Shown here: piece by piece, positions 27,068-36,967 of the stretch | Position numbering within the stretch: position 1 is the first letter of the stretch | Layout of the letters: every line of letters starts with the position of its first letter | Assembly: GCA_945957375.1 (NCBI GenBank) | Contig: CAMFKX010000003.1 | Span: 1 to 58,250 of the forward strand | DNA length: 58,250 nucleotides | Direction: 5' to 3' | Source of the DNA: an uncultured Roseiarcus sp. | Lineage (GTDB): Bacteria; Pseudomonadota; Alphaproteobacteria; Rhizobiales; Beijerinckiaceae | Translations under genes and position numbers: made by a program | The notes under the pieces: model-generated | Told to the model about the DNA's origin: nothing | Seen by the model: only the letters and a program-made list of their open reading frames with translations | Databases searched by the model: none

Positions 27068-28774
27068 TCACTTCTCCTGCAAAATCTGCTGCCAAACCTC
27101 CGGCGTCGATCCGCGCTTCAGCACGCCGTCCGCGTCGCGAGAGACGACGCCGAGATCGAAAATCGTGTTCAGCTGACCCTTGTTCGCGGAAAAATACGCG
27201 ATCTTCGTCTGAGGTGCGAGGCCGTCGTTGAAGGGATCAGCTTTGCCCTTGTAGTGGATTCCGATAACGTACGGGAAGCTCGCCTTGTCCGCGCGATCGG
27301 GATCGGTAACCTCCGCGGAGAACGGAGTCGCGTAGTGGTAGAGGCTGCGCCCCTGATCGGCGACAAAACTGTTGATGCCGTTGTAGAAATCGAGATCGCC
27401 CGCCCCCTGGACAAACTCGTAATCTTCGGCGAAAGCCCCGACCGACGCGGCGAAGTAGAATTTGTCTACGTCAGCCTCTTGGTAACTAGCCGGAAGGATC
27501 GTCGCGTTGATGTCCGGCCCCCAAAGGTCAGAGGACTTCAACAGATAGTTGTGAACGATGGCCTTCCGACCGGCGGGCGTCTCGACCGACGCATCCCAAT
27601 AAATGTATCCATGATCGTCGCGCCTTAGACCGTGAGAAGCTTCGAGGCCCTTGAGCTCTCCGGCGAGCTTTTCGTCGGCTCCGCCGTAAGCAACCGGTCC
27701 GCTGGTCCGGCCGTCGGTAAAGAGCATATCGGATTTCGCCTTGCCCGCGATATTGACGAGGTTGGCGCCGCTCGCGTTCGACCCGTCCCAGTTCAACACG
27801 GCCCAACCCGGCAACGAGCTGCGATGGCGCGTTCCGGACTCGGCCGTCCAGATCCGCTTGACGTAACTGCTCTTGAGGACTTTGAGGCCAGACGAAATGT
27901 CATTCGATGTGTAACCGATCGGACCGTAGATCGGGAAACTGTCGATCGCAAAGCCAATGCGTTTCGATGGCGCCAACTCCCCGAGCGAAAACGGGTCCTT
28001 CACTTCCCGTAAGAATATCTGTGACGTCCTGTGATTATGGAGTATGCCGCGGCTCTGCGGAAAACCCTTCACGTTGCTCGGCGTCGCGTGGGCGATATCC
28101 GAATTGACGATTGGCGCCTCGGCCACGTTGGCGTCGTAGGTCCACGCGCCCCGGTCTTGGTAGCTGAAGGTATCCGTGTAGTTGAAAATCGAGACGCCAT
28201 TTAGAAAAATGCCGACCGCGCCTGCGTTTGACGCGCCGTGGACAGGCTGATCGTCGGCGGCGGGTTGGGCCGCGATTCGATAGATCGCGTAGATGTTGCC
28301 AGGCTTGAAGCTCGCGAACAGTTGCGGAGTTTCTACAGAGTAGTCCGGAATTCCGGCGACATAAATCAGCGCGTCCTGCCGGTCCTTCGTCGTTTGAATG
28401 CCGACGACGTCGGAGGGAATGCTGAAAAGCGCCTTCTGCCACAGTTTCGTGTCCGACGTCGAAAAGCACGGATTCCCCTTGTTTCGATTGACCCAGAGGT
28501 AGGACACGACGTTCGTCCATACCGGCGTGTTCTGCAGCGCCTTGAACGCGTCGGGTTGGTCAAACGGGGCGCTGAGCTCGGCGACGTGGGCGGGATCGAG
28601 TGGACCCGCCGTCGCGCAGAACGCGGGTTCCGGCGTCGTTACGTCGGAATGCGCGTAGGCCAGATGCGGCGCGCCCTGGATGCCGATTGCGACGACAGCG
28701 GCCAGCAGCCCGCCGCCGCTTCGTGTGTCGAGAACAAGTCGACCGATTCGCCGCCCGTTGAATAAGCCGTCCAT
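27068..28774 (-). CDS. Large exported YHYH-domain-like protein
   Basis: 568 residues. ATG at 28774 with a strong GGAGGAAACAAT leader. A signal peptide with twin-Arg-like NGRRIGRLVL start and hydrophobic core (LLAAVVAIGIQGAPHLAYA) precedes HSDVTTPEPAFC. The middle has GAVGIFLNGVSIFNY and IGFAIDSFPIYGPIGY, the two conserved stretches of YHYH-type exported proteins, but the YHYH tetrad itself is not visible; HNHRTSQIF stands in the expected region. The rest (SDMLFTDGRTSGPVAYGGAD; YFAASVGAFAEDYEFVQGAG) is unassigned. Codon use is less GC-rich than in the neighbours. The His-rich motif suggests a metal-binding extracytoplasmic protein; function unknown. Confidence 0.7.
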   Translation of the reverse strand: MDGLFNGRRIGRLVLDTRSGGGLLAAVVAIGIQGAPHLAYAHSDVTTPEPAFCATAGPLDPAHVAELSAPFDQPDAFKALQNTPVWTNVVSYLWVNRNKGNPCFSTSDTKLWQKALFSIPSDVVGIQTTKDRQDALIYVAGIPDYSVETPQLFASFKPGNIYAIYRIAAQPAADDQPVHGASNAGAVGIFLNGVSIFNYTDTFSYQDRGAWTYDANVAEAPIVNSDIAHATPSNVKGFPQSRGILHNHRTSQIFLREVKDPFSLGELAPSKRIGFAIDSFPIYGPIGYTSNDISSGLKVLKSSYVKRIWTAESGTRHRSSLPGWAVLNWDGSNASGANLVNIAGKAKSDMLFTDGRTSGPVAYGGADEKLAGELKGLEASHGLRRDDHGYIYWDASVETPAGRKAIVHNYLLKSSDLWGPDINATILPASYQEADVDKFYFAASVGAFAEDYEFVQGAGDLDFYNGINSFVADQGRSLYHYATPFSAEVTDPDRADKASFPYVIGIHYKGKADPFNDGLAPQTKIAYFSANKGQLNTIFDLGVVSRDADGVLKRGSTPEVWQQILQEK

Positions 28775-29234
28775 ATTGTTTCCTCCGAGTCCCGCCCCAT
28801 GGCGAAGCGCGCGGCATCGCGCGGTCGGACGAGCCGCCCGCCAGCGATCACGGGCATGGCGATCGCCCGCGCCCCCGCCGGCTTTGCTTGCGCCGCCGCG
28901 GCCGTGCGCCTGCGGTCTTGCCCGCGATTGGGTTCGCACGACACCATTCACCAAGCAAGCCGAGGCTGGAAAATCGAAACGCCACCCGGCTTGGGGCTCC
29001 TCACGCAATCACCGGCCTCGGCGCCGGGACGGCGCCGCGACCGACAGCCACGTGATCGCATCCGCCGGACGTCGTACGCGACGCCAAGGTCGACGGGGCG
29101 CGGCCGGGACGGTCCCGTCTTGCCGCCAGCCCTCCGCCAACCCATAGTGCCGTCTCCGCCAAGCGGACGGGCCAGCGCCGGCCTCGGCCGGTGGAGATCA
29201 GCCCCCGTTTCCGGAGCGTAACCCGCGCGCGCCC
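28775..29234. other. Divergent intergenic region between the YHYH-like gene and dppD
   Basis: About 460 nt, GC-rich, with no convincing gene, repeat or terminator. It should carry the promoters for both divergent units. Confidence 0.4.
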
Positions 29235-30229
29235 ATGCCCCTCCTCGACATCCGCAACCTCACCGTCGCCTTCGCCACCCGCCACGGCGCCTTCACCGCC
29301 GTCGACGGCCTCGACGTGACCGTCGACCGCAACGAGGTGCTGGCGATCGTCGGCGAATCGGGCTCGGGCAAGTCGGTGGCGATGCTGGCGGCGATGGGCC
29401 TGCTGCCCAAGACGGCGCGGGTGACCGCCGACCGGATGGCGTTCGACGGGGTCGAGCTCACGACGCTCGCGCCCGATCAGCGCCGCCGCCTCGCCGGCAA
29501 AGACATGGCGATGATCTTTCAGGAGCCGATGTCGTCGCTGAACCCGTGCTTCACCGTCGGCTTCCAGATCGGCGAGTCGCTGAAAGCGCACCTCGGACTC
29601 TCCGGCCGGGCGCGCGACGCCCGGGTGGTCGAGCTGCTCGCCGAGGTCGGCATTTCCGACCCGGCCCGCCGGGCGCGCGCTTTCCCCCATCAGCTCTCCG
29701 GCGGCATGAGCCAGCGGGTGATGATCGCCATGGCGCTCGCCTGCCGGCCGAAGCTGCTGATCGCCGACGAGCCGACCACCGCGCTCGACGTCACCATCCA
29801 GGCGCAGATCCTCGACCTGCTCATTCGCCTCCGGCGCGAGAACGGCATGGGCCTCGTGCTTATCACCCACGACATGGGGGTGGTCGCCGAGACCGCCGAC
29901 CGGGTGATCGTGCAATACGCCGGCCAGCAGGTTGAGGCCAACACGACCGCCGCGCTGTTCGCCGACCCGCACCATCCCTATACCGCGGCCCTGCTCGCCG
30001 CCCTGCCGGAGCGGGCGACCGAGCGGCTGCTGCCGGCGATCCCGGGCGTCGTTCCGGGGCAGTTCGACCGGCCGCAGGGCTGCCTGTTCTCGCCGCGCTG
30101 CGCCTTCGTCTTCGACGCCTGCCACCGCATCGCGCCGCGCCGAGCCGCTGTGGAACTCGGCGCCGCGCTCTGCCACACGCCGCTCGCGGCGGGCGTTCCG
30201 GCTCCATCCGCGTTGCAGGACGCGACGCC

Positions 30230-30233
<4 letters not shown>
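29235..30233 (+). CDS. dppD: Dipeptide-type ABC transporter ATPase DppD
   Basis: 332 residues. Walker A is [11 protein letters not shown] (residues 39-49), the signature LSGGMSQRV, Walker [14 protein letters not shown], and the C-terminal oligopeptide-transporter domain contains the Cys-rich [16 protein letters not shown]. It powers the permeases encoded at 23.3-25.2 kb. The stop overlaps the dppF start (GTGA). Confidence 0.93.
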
Positions 30234-31188
<955 letters not shown>

Positions 31189-31192
<4 letters not shown>

Positions 31193-32808
31193 GCGAACGC
31201 GAAATCTACGATTACATCGTCGTCGGGGCCGGCTCCGCCGGCTGCGTGCTGGCGAACCGGCTCTCCGCCGATCCGGGCAATCGCGTGCTGCTGATCGAGG
31301 CCGGCGGCAAGGACGACTGGATCTGGTTCCACATTCCCGTCGGCTACCTGTTCGCGATCGGCAATCCGCGCGCCGACTGGATGTTCCGCACCGAGGCCGA
31401 GCCCGGCCTCAACGGCCGCTCGATCGCCTATCCGCGCGGCAAGGTGCTCGGCGGCTGCTCGGCGATCAACGCCATGATCTATATGCGCGGCCAGGCGGCC
31501 GATTACGACGGCTGGCGCCAGCTCGGCCTCGAGGGCTGGGGCTGGGACGACGTGCTGCCCTGGTTCCTGCGCCACGAGGACCATCATGCCGGCGCCTCCG
31601 ATCGGCACGGGGCGGGCGGCGAGTGGCGCGTCGAGCAGCCGCGCATCTCCTGGCCGATCCTCGACGCGGTGCGCGAGGCCGGGGTCGAGATCGGCATCCC
31701 CAAGACCGCCGACTTCAACCGCGGCGACAACGAGGGCTCGGGCTATTTCGAGGTCAACCAGCGCCGCGGCCGGCGCTGGAGCGCGGCGACCGCGTTTCTG
31801 AAGCCCGTTCTCCACCGCCCCAACCTGCATGTGGTCGACCGCGCGCATGCCGAGTCGATCCTGTTCGAGGGACCGCGCGCCGTCGGCCTCGCCTATGTCC
31901 GCGAAGACGGAACGCCGTTCGAGGTTCGGGCGCGCGGCGAGGTGCTGCTGTCGGCGGGCGCGATCGGAACGCCGCGGCTCCTGGAAATCTCCGGCCTTGG
32001 ACGGCCCGGCGCGGTGCAGGGGATCGGCGCCCGCCTGCGCCGCGCCCTGCCGGGCGTCGGCGAGAACCTGCAGGATCACCTGCAATTGCGCACCATCTTC
32101 CGCATCGAGGGCGCGCGCACGCTCAATGTCGACTACCAGTCGTATCTCAAGCGCGCGCTCATGGGGGTCGACTACGCGCTGCGCCGGCGCGGACCGCTGA
32201 CCATGGCGCCCTCGCAGCTCGGCCTGTTTGCGAAGTCCTCGCCGGAATACGCCACCGCCAACATCGAGTTCCATGTCCAGCCGCTGTCGCTCGACCGGTT
32301 CGGCGAGCCGCTGCACGACTATCCGGCGATCACCGTCAGCGTCTGCAACCTGAGGCCGACCAGCACGGGCTCGACCCACGCGACCAGCGCCGACCCGCAC
32401 GCCGAGCCGGCAATCCGGCCCAACTATCTTTCGACGCCGGAAGACCGGCGGGTGGCGATCGATTCGATCCGCCTCGCGCGCAAGCTCGTCGCCGCGCCGG
32501 CGCTTTCGCGATACCGGCCGAACGAGGTGCTGCCGGGCGCGCAGGCGCAGGACGAGGCGGCGCTCGCGGAAGCCGCCGGGGCGATCGGCACGACCATCTT
32601 CCATCCGGTCGGCACCGCGAAGATGGGCCGGCCCGACGATCCGTTGGCGGTGGTCGATTCGCAGTTGCGGGTGATCGGCGTCCCGGGCCTGCGCGTGGTC
32701 GACGCCTCCGTCATGCCGCGGATCGTCTCGGGCAACACCGCCTCGCCGACGATGATGATCGCCGAGCGGGCGGCCGCGTTCATCCTCGCGGACACGAAGG
32801 CGCGCTGA
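31189..32808 (+). CDS. GMC-family FAD-dependent oxidoreductase (alcohol/choline dehydrogenase-like)
   Basis: 539 residues. The FAD-binding dinucleotide fold DYIVVGAGSAGCVLANRLS is at residues 6-24; the GMC signature 1 region is GKVLGGCSAINAMIYMRGQA; signature 2 is LSAGAIGTPRLLEISGL. Catalytic His lies in TIFHPVGTAKMG and the second site is Asn in IVSGNTASPTMM. It oxidises a primary or secondary alcohol, passing electrons to the respiratory chain or oxygen. ATGA overlap with dppF suggests the transported compound or its product is the substrate. BetA is the best-known relative, but no betaine genes are nearby. Confidence 0.92.
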
Positions 32809-32809
32809 C

Positions 32810-33295
32810 ATGGCCGCTGACATGGCCGATGCCGGCCGCGCGCTTCCGCCCGATCGCCGCCAGTCCGAGACGGCGCTGATGATCGCCCGCGGGGTGCGCC
32901 GGCTGTTGAGAGGGCACGGCTACTTCAGCGTGACCGAGTTGCCGCTGGTCGACGGGCGGCGGGCCGACGTGGTCGCGGTCAACGGCGACGGCGAGGTCGT
33001 GATCGTCGAGATCAAATCGTCGCCGGCCGACTTTCGCGCCGACCGGAAGTGGCGCGACTATCTGCCCGCCTGCGACCGGCTGTATTTCGCGATTTCCGAG
33101 CACACGCCGGCGGCGCTGATGCCGGAGGAGGCCGGCCTGATCCTGGCCGATTCCTACGGCGCCGAGATCCTGCGCGAGGCCGACCCGCGGCGCATCGCCC
33201 CGGCGACCCGCCGCGCCGTGCTGCTGCGCTTCGCCCAGGCGGCGGCCGACCGGCTGCACCGACTCGCCGATCCCGCCGGCGTCTGGGAGACCTGA
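32810..33295 (+). CDS. mmcB: MmcB-family DNA repair protein
   Basis: 161 residues. The sequence RRADVVAVNGDGEVVIVEIKSS shows the D...E-x-K metal-binding arrangement of a PD-(D/E)XK nuclease fold, and SPADFRADRKWRDYLPACDR with LYFAISEHTP matches the MmcB (formerly DUF) family restricted mainly to alphaproteobacteria. Caulobacter MmcB belongs to the DNA-damage/mitomycin response. The start ATG is 1 nt after the GMC stop; a second in-frame ATG follows 12 nt later within a small direct repeat (ATGGCCGCTGAC ATGGCCGATG). Confidence 0.85.
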   Translation: MAADMADAGRALPPDRRQSETALMIARGVRRLLRGHGYFSVTELPLVDGRRADVVAVNGDGEVVIVEIKSSPADFRADRKWRDYLPACDRLYFAISEHTPAALMPEEAGLILADSYGAEILREADPRRIAPATRRAVLLRFAQAAADRLHRLADPAGVWET

Positions 33296-33475
33296 GCCGC
33301 ACGAGCCGCCTGGACCGACGGGAGAACGACCAACGACCTCAGTGTGGCGATGACGACCAGCCCCTCTGTCGCTATCTGCCCGCGCGCGGGCCGCAACGAC
33401 GACCCTATCATTCCGTGCGAACAACAGAGGCGACACGACGCGCTCGGCGTGCGGCGTTTTTCCGTTGGCTGCGCT

Positions 33476-33494
33476 ATGCAAAAGATATTTGCAT
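33476..33494. promoter_or_regulatory. Perfect 7-5-7 palindrome upstream of the recombinase-MNT gene
   Basis: ATGCAAA-AGATA-TTTGCAT is a perfect inverted repeat ending 28 nt before the ATG at 33523, in an AT-rich stretch unlike the surrounding DNA. Serine resolvases bind inverted half-sites of this size, so it may be the autoregulatory operator or relic subsite of the fused recombinase domain. Binding is inference. Confidence 0.5.
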
Positions 33495-33522
33495 AAGTCC
33501 CGCCGTTTGAGTATGATTGCAC

Positions 33523-34443
33523 ATGTCGATTTACGGATATGCGCGGGTCGGTACGGACGGGCAGACGCTCGACGCTCAGGTTGCGGCGCTGACGGCGGCC
33601 GGAGCCGCGCGTGTGTTCCGCGAGACGGCGAGCGGAGCCAAAGCCGATCGACGCGAGTTGGCGAGGGCGCTGGGCGCCCTGGAGGCTGGCGACACGTTGT
33701 GTGTTACGCGCCTCGACCGGTTGGCGCGATCCACGCGCGACCTCCTGAACATCCTCGACACGATCGCGAAGGCCGGAGCCGGATTCCGTTCGCTTGGCGA
33801 TGCATGGGCCGACACATCGACGCCGCACGGGCGCTTGATGTTGCCCGTGGTCGGCGGGCTTGCTGAGTTCGAGCGCGAGCTGATCCGCGCCCGCACCGGC
33901 GAAGGCCGTGAGCGAGCCAAGGCGCGCGGCGTCCATATGGGACGCCCGCCGAAACTCACCGCTCACCAGAAGCGCGAGGCGCTGAAAGCTCTCGCCGATG
34001 GCGCGGCCACGCAGGCTGACCTGGCGCGCCGGTTCGCCATCAGTCAGAGCACGATTTCACGGCTCGCGGAGAAGACCGCGCCCGCGCCCTTACCCGTGGT
34101 GTCTCGACCGGCGCTCGACGCCGAGACGGACCACGCGGCGCGCGTCTTCATGCAGCGGCTTGAGGGCAAGTTTCCGGCGATTGAAGGCCTCGTGTTTGGC
34201 AGCCGCGCGCGCGGCGACAACACGCCTGACAGCGACGCCGACCTTGCCGTGATCCTCAAAGGCGAGCGCGGCGACCGCTACAAAGTCTCCGGCGATATGG
34301 CGGGCATCGCCTTTGACGTGATGATGGAAACGGGAATCCTCGTCGATCCGTTGCCCTTGTGGGAAGATGAACTGAAGCGCCCCGAACGGTTTAGCAACCC
34401 TGCGCTCATCGACAACATCAAGCGCGAAGGGTTGCGGTTATGA
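33523..34443 (+). CDS. Serine recombinase-HTH protein fused to an MNT nucleotidyltransferase
   Basis: 306 residues. Residues 1-140 are a resolvase/invertase N-domain (IYGYARVGTDGQTLDAQ; VTRLDRLARSTRDLLN; GRLMLPVVGGLAEFERELI), 141-182 a resolvase-type HTH (RPPKLTAHQKREALKAL; QADLARRFAISQSTISRL), and about 205-306 an MNT nucleotidyltransferase with FGSRARGDNTPDSDAD, exactly the GSx10DxD motif of MntA antitoxins; Asp265 in IAFDVM may be the third carboxylate. Residue 10, the catalytic Ser of serine recombinases (YARVST), is Gly (GGT), while Arg8, Arg63 and Arg66 remain, so strand cleavage should be lost. The HEPN gene follows with a 4-nt ATGA overlap. GC is lower than in the neighbours. MntA enzymes modify and neutralise HEPN toxins; here the resolvase part may add operator binding (inference). 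Confidence 0.85.
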   Translation: MSIYGYARVGTDGQTLDAQVAALTAAGAARVFRETASGAKADRRELARALGALEAGDTLCVTRLDRLARSTRDLLNILDTIAKAGAGFRSLGDAWADTSTPHGRLMLPVVGGLAEFERELIRARTGEGRERAKARGVHMGRPPKLTAHQKREALKALADGAATQADLARRFAISQSTISRLAEKTAPAPLPVVSRPALDAETDHAARVFMQRLEGKFPAIEGLVFGSRARGDNTPDSDADLAVILKGERGDRYKVSGDMAGIAFDVMMETGILVDPLPLWEDELKRPERFSNPALIDNIKREGLRL

Positions 34444-34835
34444 ACAGCCCTGTCACCGCAGCCAGTTATATGCAGAAGGCGCGCCGCACTCTTGAGGCCG
34501 CGCGACTCTTGCTCGCCAATAACAATACCGAGGGCGCATGCAATCGCGCCTATTACGCAATGTTCGATGCCGCTCACGCCGCTTTATGGGCGGCGGGCGG
34601 TCAACCCACTGGAGATATTATCAAGACGCATGGCGGACTGGCGTCTGTCTTCGCACGGGAACTTGTGAAAACGGGCATGATCGGCGCCGAACACGGGCGC
34701 GCCCTTGCCCGTGTCCAGAAAACGCGGCTGCTTGCCGATTATACCGCCGATCCTCCTGCCGCTGTTGATGCTCAAGAGGCGATTACGCTTGCCGACGCTT
34801 TTCTTGCCACGGTGCGAGCGCGCTTCAATCTGTGA
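34440..34835 (+). CDS. HEPN-domain protein (UPF0332 type), partner of the MNT fusion
   Basis: 131 residues, all helical. The HEPN hallmark CNRAYYAMFDAAHAAL is at about residues 34-49, and helix 4 has RVQKTRLLADY. In toxin HepT the R-x4-6-H motif of this helix is the ribonuclease site; here Arg96 is followed by Tyr101 and no His, the R-x4-Y form common in UPF0332 proteins. ATGA overlap with the upstream MNT fusion and 4-helix length fit a HEPN/MNT toxin-antitoxin-like pair. Whether it is an active RNase is doubtful from sequence. Confidence 0.85.
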   Translation: MNSPVTAASYMQKARRTLEAARLLLANNNTEGACNRAYYAMFDAAHAALWAAGGQPTGDIIKTHGGLASVFARELVKTGMIGAEHGRALARVQKTRLLADYTADPPAAVDAQEAITLADAFLATVRARFNL

Positions 34836-35058
34836 CGCAATGGAATTCGCTGATGGATAGTCTCTCGGCAATGGGGCGCCAACAAACAGCGTGGGGCGAG
34901 CCTGTTCCCGTTTCCGTCATAATCGGTGAAGCGACTTAAGCCGAGCCTACCAGGATGTTTGCTGCGCCGGTCCTTGAGAACCAACCCCTTTGCGCGATGC
35001 GGCATACGGGCAAACCGAGTTTTCTCGATTTGCCGCTACGCAAGCATGACGAGCCAGC

Positions 35059-35964
35059 TCAGAAGTCGATCTCGAGACGCAATTTCGCCATCTGCCGGGG
35101 AAAGTCGTCGAGGTCGCTCCGGCCGACCGACGCCTGGACCAGAAAGGCGGCCGACAGGTCGACCTTGGGGCTGAACTGATAATGGAACGTCGGCCCGAGA
35201 TAGAGCGCCTGTCCGTCGAAGATCTGGAGCCCGACATTGCCGTAGGCGCGGGCGTAGTCGGCCTCGAGGCCGAGCATCAGCGGCTCGGTCAGGCGATAGG
35301 ACAGCGCCGCCGCCGCGCTCACGGCCGCCGAATTCCGCCACGCCTGTCCGAGGATCCGACCGCCTTCCGGCGCGAAGACCAGGTTGACCGCGCCGTAGAG
35401 CCGCCGGTCGGCCGAGGCGACGTCGGCGATGGCGCGAAAGGTGGCGGCGAATCCCGCGGAGCGCTGACCCGAATCCGTCGCCGTGCTCCATTCCGGCTCG
35501 ACCGTCGCGGTGATCTGGATCGGCTGTCCGGCCGAGCGATGCAGGAGCACATAGCGGAGTTCGGCCGACAAGCCCTTGAAGCTCACGCCGCGGAAGTCGG
35601 GCAGGCCGTCGACATTGCGCACGTCCTGGCCGACGACATGGGCGCCGAGCTCGAGCCCGAGCGAATCGGTCAGGGTGTTTTCGAAAATGACCTCCTGCTC
35701 GGCCTAGCGGTAGACGCCCTCGGGCTTGCCGAGCCCGCCGGTGGTCTCGAATTCGACCGACCGGTCGCCCTTCTCGCCGACGTCGGCGCCTTCCAGGAAG
35801 CCGAACAGGTTCTTGGTGTCGAGCGCGCCGAACTGTCCCGGGACGAGCGAGGGCGCCGCCGGCTTGTCGTCGTCGTCGGCCTGCGCGGCCGGCGCGGCGG
35901 CCGCGAGCGCGAGCGCCAGGATCGCCGCTTGTCGCCGGCGCCGGTTTCCTCGCGCCCTGACCAT
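35059..35964 (-). pseudogene. Predicted outer-membrane/exported protein broken by an in-frame amber codon
   Basis: One frame runs from ATG at 35964 (GGAGGGGGC leader) to the stop at 35061-35059, interrupted only by TAG at 35706-35704 (codon 87). The N-part has a signal peptide (RRRQAAILALALAAAAPAAQ plus ADDD) and ends GKPEGVYR. Immediately after the TAG, AEQEVIFENTLTDSLGLELG continues, and the C-part has alternating beta-strand sequence (LSYRLTEPLMLGLEADYARA; ALYLGPTFHYQFSPKVDLSA) ending in LRLEIDF, an aromatic C-terminus as in outer-membrane barrels. The natural product would be about 300 residues. The start at 35622 for the C-part alone would drop clearly gene-like sequence. Nonsense mutation is more likely than programmed read-through. 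Confidence 0.7.
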
Positions 35965-36079
35965 GCCCCCTCCGGCTGCATGACGGAAATCGAAATCCCG
36001 GCGAGCATGCCGCAGACTCGCACGCGGCGCGTCCGTCGGGAATCCCTGCCAGGATTCAAATGTCAGACGCGATCTACCC

Positions 36080-36100
36080 GGCGCGCTCAGCGAGCGCGCC
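36080..36100. repeat. 9-3-9 palindrome upstream side of the universal stress gene
   Basis: GGCGCGCTC-AGC-GAGCGCGCC followed by TACA. It differs from the copies at 5918 and 20187 by one compensated base pair in the stem, which argues for selection or copying of the hairpin form. It lies 28 nt beyond the stop of the universal stress gene. Confidence 0.65.
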
Positions 36101-36127
36101 TACAGCGCGCGCGGCCATCTGACCGGT

Positions 36128-36895
36128 TCAGTGCGACATCAGCACCGGCAGGGACTGCTGGCGCATCAGGTCGAGGCTCACGCCGCCGAACAGACCTTCG
36201 TACAGGCGCGAGTGGCCGAAGGCGCCGGCGACGATCAGGTCGGCGTCCTGGGTGTCGAGGCTGGCGAACAGCGCCTCGATCGCGGAAAGGTCGCCGGTGT
36301 TGGTCCAGTCGGAGATGCTCGCCGCGACGCCGTGCGTGGCGAGGTGGTCGACCAGCAGCGCCGCCGAGGCGCGCAGATCGCTCGGGCGCGACGAGAAGCA
36401 GAACACGGCGACCTTTTTCGCCTTGGCGAGGAACGGCATCGCGTCATGCACGGCGCGCAGCGCCTCGCGCCCGCCGTTCCAGGCGATGACGATATTCGCG
36501 CCGACCGTTCCGCCGGTCCAGTCCGGCGGCAGGATCAGCATCGGCGCGCCCGACTCCACCAGCGCGCGGTCGAGCGCGGCGCGCCGGATCGCCTCGCGCG
36601 ACGCGCCGGCCGGGGCGGGCGCGACGATCAGGTCGACGCAATGGGTGAAGGCGTCGCCCTGACCCGGCTTGTCGGACGGCACGAACAGGGTCTTCACCCC
36701 GGAGCCGGCGACCACGCCGTCGAAGGCGTTGCGCACCACGATCGCGTTGTCCGCCTCCTCGGCGCCGACGCCGGCGCTGGCGTCGACCGCGATCAGGCGG
36801 GCGCCCTGGTCCCGCGCGAGCGAGACCGCGAATTTCAGCCGCTCGACGGATTCGGCGGTCGGATCAAGGTAGACGAGAAGGTCCTTGTAAGCCAT
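36128..36895 (-). CDS. Universal stress protein (UspA family)
   Basis: 255 residues. The N-terminus MAYKDLLVYLDPTAESVERL and C-terminus AFGHSRLYEGLFGGVSLDLM plus LPVLMSH are typical of the larger UspA-type proteins of Hyphomicrobiales; the C-terminal G-x2-x9-G(S/V)-like stretch is where ATP-binding members hold nucleotide. It is a cytoplasmic stress-associated protein without enzymatic assignment. It is monocistronic, between the broken outer-membrane gene and the glycan cluster. Confidence 0.88.
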   Translation of the reverse strand: MAYKDLLVYLDPTAESVERLKFAVSLARDQGARLIAVDASAGVGAEEADNAIVVRNAFDGVVAGSGVKTLFVPSDKPGQGDAFTHCVDLIVAPAPAGASREAIRRAALDRALVESGAPMLILPPDWTGGTVGANIVIAWNGGREALRAVHDAMPFLAKAKKVAVFCFSSRPSDLRASAALLVDHLATHGVAASISDWTNTGDLSAIEALFASLDTQDADLIVAGAFGHSRLYEGLFGGVSLDLMRQQSLPVLMSH

Positions 36896-36967
36896 CGGTC
36901 GCCTCTCCCTTTATCGTTGTTCCGGCGCCGGCCCGAGGTTGTCCAACCGCCGCGGCCGACCACGCTG

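Noticed and set aside
33300-35050. Resolvase locus as a transposon or integron
   Set aside because: No transposase, no terminal inverted repeats and no target duplication were seen; the recombinase nucleophile is missing.
34836-35058. Small frames after the HEPN gene
   Set aside because: Short, overlapping on both strands, without start signals; treated as non-coding.
35704-35706. TAG as a pyrrolysine or programmed read-through codon
   Set aside because: No Pyl genes or stimulatory structure are visible and other TAG use gives no support; a nonsense mutation is simpler.
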